A program made the translations under genes and the position numbers. From CAYXZP01 sp964469485 (GTDB lineage Bacteria; Desulfobacterota; Binatia; UBA1149; CAYXZP01): a DNA stretch of 24,957 bases. Location: positions 1 to 24,957 of the forward strand of contig CAYXZP010000027.1 in NCBI GenBank assembly GCA_964469485.1, given 5' to 3'. The notes beneath the pieces were generated by a model, which searched no databases, had not been told where the DNA came from, and worked only from the letters and a program-made list of their open reading frames with translations. Shown in pieces: positions 23,524 to 24,957 of this stretch (position 1 is the first letter of the stretch; each line of letters begins with the position of its first letter).

Positions 23524-24003
23524 ATGAGCGAACAGACGATTGAGCGACTTGCCGACCTGGAAGAGATACGCGACCTGCCCCGGCTCTATGCCCACTACGT
23601 GTGGCAGAAGGACACCGACGCGGCCGTCGCGCTGTTTGCGGCCGACGGGACCATGGACGCCGGCGACGGCAATCCGATCGGCGGCCACGACGCCCTGCGC
23701 GAGGGCTACGAGAGGATGCTTGCCGCCGGCGAACTGCAGCCTTTCGTTCACAACCATGTGATCGAGCTGGACGGTGACGAGGCAAGCGGCACGGTCTATC
23801 TCGATCTGCGCGCGACCATGGGCGGGACGGCGATGATAGGGTCCGGTTACTATGACGACCGTTACATCCGCGAGAAGGGCCGCTGGCGCTTCCGGTCACG
23901 GGTCCTCACGATCCGTTTCTTCGTCCCTTTGGACGAAGGATGGGCCGGTGCCAAGCGGGAGTCGATCCTCGATACGGTACAACGGATACGCGAGGGCGAC
24001 TGA
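23524..24003 (+). CDS. NTF2-like (SnoaL/ketosteroid isomerase-type) protein
   Basis: A 159-residue protein of the SnoaL-like group. It has an N-terminal helix pair (TIERLADLEEIRDLPRLYAHYVWQKDTDAAVALFA), then ADGTMDAGDG and a curved sheet with VHNHVIELDGDEASGTVYLDL, SGYYDDRYIREKGRWRFRSRVLTIRFF. This is the cone-shaped fold used by ketosteroid isomerase, scytalone dehydratase and polyketide cyclases. Asp and His residues in the family pocket positions are plausible (His near Phe-Val-His-Asn-His), but a reaction cannot be assigned. In CoA-pathway operons such proteins may act as isomerases or dehydratases/hydratases. It starts 1 nt after the CoA-transferase stop, so co-translation is likely. Confidence 0.87.
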   Translation: MSEQTIERLADLEEIRDLPRLYAHYVWQKDTDAAVALFAADGTMDAGDGNPIGGHDALREGYERMLAAGELQPFVHNHVIELDGDEASGTVYLDLRATMGGTAMIGSGYYDDRYIREKGRWRFRSRVLTIRFFVPLDEGWAGAKRESILDTVQRIREGD

Positions 24004-24033
24004 ACGTTTTCCCACGCCGGGGTTCGTGTTAGC

Positions 24034-24044
24034 GTCGCGGCGAC
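24034..24044. promoter_or_regulatory. 11-nt palindrome upstream of the last acyl-CoA dehydrogenase gene
   Basis: GTCGC-G-GCGAC is a perfect 5-1-5 inverted repeat in the 47-nt gap between the NTF2-like gene and the ATG at 24051. A weak TAGCGT (24030-24035) overlaps it as a possible -10. GC-rich palindromes arise easily by chance here. Confidence 0.15.
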
Positions 24045-24050
24045 TGACCG

Positions 24051-24957
24051 ATGAACTTCGAATTCTCAGCTGAAGAGCAGGTCTTCGCCGACGAGGTCGA
24101 GGCCTGGTTGGTCGCCAACCACGACCCGGTGGTCATGGACCCGACGCGTGAGAACTTCACGCAGTTGGTCGACACGCCCGAGCGGCGCGCCTTCATGAAG
24201 AAGCTCGCGGTCCAGGGTTGGCTCGGCATGACCTGGCCCGAGAAGTACGGCGGCCAGGAAAAGCCCGGCATCTACGAGTTCATCCTCAACGAGGGTCTGG
24301 CCCGCCACGCGGCCCCGCAGATAGGCAAGGGCATCGGCATCATCGGCAAGACGCTGATCCGTCACGGCAGCGAGAAGCTCAAGCGGGAGTTCCTGCCAAA
24401 GATCATCAACGCCGAGGTCGAGTTCGCCGTGGGCTACAGCGAGCCGCAGGCGGGCTCGGATGCCGCCAACATGCAGCTCAAGGCCGAACGCGAAGGCGAT
24501 TGGTGGGTGCTCAACGGGCAGAAGATATGGACGACCTCTGCGCATTTCGCCGATTGGTACTGGTTCGGCGCGCGCACAGATCCCGACAAGCCCAAGCACC
24601 ACGGCATAAGTCTGTTCCTGCTGCCGATGAACGCCGACGGTCTCGAGATCCAATCCATGCCGACCATCGGCAAGGACATCACCAACCAGGTCTTCTTCGA
24701 CAACGTGCGGGTTCACAACGACTACATGGTCGGCGAGCAGGGCAAGGGCTTCCAGTACATTTCCGAGGCTCTCGATCTGGAGCGTTTCACGATGTTCACC
24801 TTCTCGCCCATCGAGGAACGTTCCAAGCTGCTTTACGAATATGTCAGGACGGCCGAGCGCGACGGCAAACCGCTGCGCGATGACCCGGTGGTGCGCGGAA
24901 AAATCGCCAAGGTCGCGACCGAGAAACCGCACCCGGGCACTGACCCGATAGCGGCCG
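24051..24957 (+). CDS. Acyl-CoA dehydrogenase, 3' end cut by the window
   Basis: The first 302 codons of an acyl-CoA dehydrogenase of the FadE alpha-subunit type. It shows FEFSAEEQVFADEVEAWL, GWLGMTWPEKYGGQ, the signature GYSEPQAGSDAANMQLKA, NGQKIWTTSAHFADW, and QVFFDNVRVHNDYMVGEQGKGF. A Glu in SEALDLERFTMF (about residue 245) lies where isovaleryl-CoA dehydrogenase and FadE26-type enzymes have their catalytic base. The last catalytic helix and C-terminus are outside the window. It may belong to the same transcription unit as the CoA-transferases (47-nt gap). The last roughly ten codons (EKPHPGTDPIAA) do not resemble the family, which usually continues VATExxVARLL here; a contig-edge artefact is possible. 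Confidence 0.9.
   Translation, partial: MNFEFSAEEQVFADEVEAWLVANHDPVVMDPTRENFTQLVDTPERRAFMKKLAVQGWLGMTWPEKYGGQEKPGIYEFILNEGLARHAAPQIGKGIGIIGKTLIRHGSEKLKREFLPKIINAEVEFAVGYSEPQAGSDAANMQLKAEREGDWWVLNGQKIWTTSAHFADWYWFGARTDPDKPKHHGISLFLLPMNADGLEIQSMPTIGKDITNQVFFDNVRVHNDYMVGEQGKGFQYISEALDLERFTMFTFSPIEERSKLLYEYVRTAERDGKPLRDDPVVRGKIAKVATEKPHPGTDPIAA

Noticed and set aside
1..24957. tRNA, rRNA, CRISPR arrays, insertion sequences, attachment sites, riboswitches
   Set aside because: No cloverleaf-like segments, spaced direct repeats, transposase motifs or long inverted repeats were seen, and the gaps between genes are too short for most of these.

Overview
The window is a gene-dense, high-GC bacterial chromosome segment (roughly two thirds G+C by eye). 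It has about 22 protein genes on both strands, no RNA genes, no CRISPR and no mobile elements. No gap between genes exceeds about 100 bp. The content is dominated by CoA-thioester lipid metabolism: three acyl-CoA dehydrogenase loci, two FadD19-like acyl-CoA ligases, two class III CoA-transferases, two short-chain dehydrogenases, three alpha/beta hydrolases and a membrane desaturase. This resembles the catabolic gene sets of mycobacteria and of uncultured lipid-degrading bacteria. No gene fixes the phylum, and I would not name one. Isoleucine AUA codons are used more often than AUU, which is unusual at this GC content and is a possible lineage signature.

Layout, left to right. Positions 1-1209 hold the end of an amidase (+). 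It converges on a two-gene minus-strand operon at 1214-3258: a TVP38/TMEM64 membrane protein followed by a mercuric-reductase-like flavoprotein. At 3337-4419 is a PDZ + M48 metalloprotease lipoprotein (+), converging on a fatty acid desaturase (4429-5397, -). That desaturase is divergent from a membrane-anchored alpha/beta hydrolase (5442-6449, +), which converges on an acyl-CoA ligase (6458-8083, -). Divergent from the ligase is a plus-strand operon at 8171-11508: an alpha/beta pair of acyl-CoA dehydrogenases, a DUF2461 protein and a HabA-like membrane protein. The last two are each broken by an apparent frameshift. The minus operon at 11495-15790 carries an AidB-like acyl-CoA dehydrogenase, a secreted hydrolase and a second, very FadD19-like, ligase. 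Elongation factor P (efp), an HSD10-type SDR and a LipQ-like esterase follow (15891-18560, +). Next come a minus pair, NnrU-like and DUF1214 (18569-20360), and a plus operon with an SDR, two overlapping CoA-transferases and an NTF2-like protein (20400-24003). The window ends inside another acyl-CoA dehydrogenase (24051-24957).

As a working picture, exported or membrane hydrolases would release carboxylic acids. FadD19-like ligases or the CoA-transferase pair would then make CoA thioesters. Dehydrogenases, among them an apparent alpha2beta2 enzyme with a split active site, would desaturate them, and SDRs would oxidise the hydroxyacyl products. A steroid side chain or another branched/alicyclic acid is the most natural substrate class by family analogy, but the sequence does not prove it. 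No thiolase or enoyl-CoA hydratase is present here, so the pathway is incomplete in this window.

Two signals stand out beyond the gene list. First, several genes have a -10-like hexamer only 4-10 nt before the start codon, which suggests leaderless or nearly leaderless transcripts. Second, the two overlapping CoA-transferase genes differ at the catalytic position (Glu in one, Asp in the other), as expected for a heteromeric enzyme.
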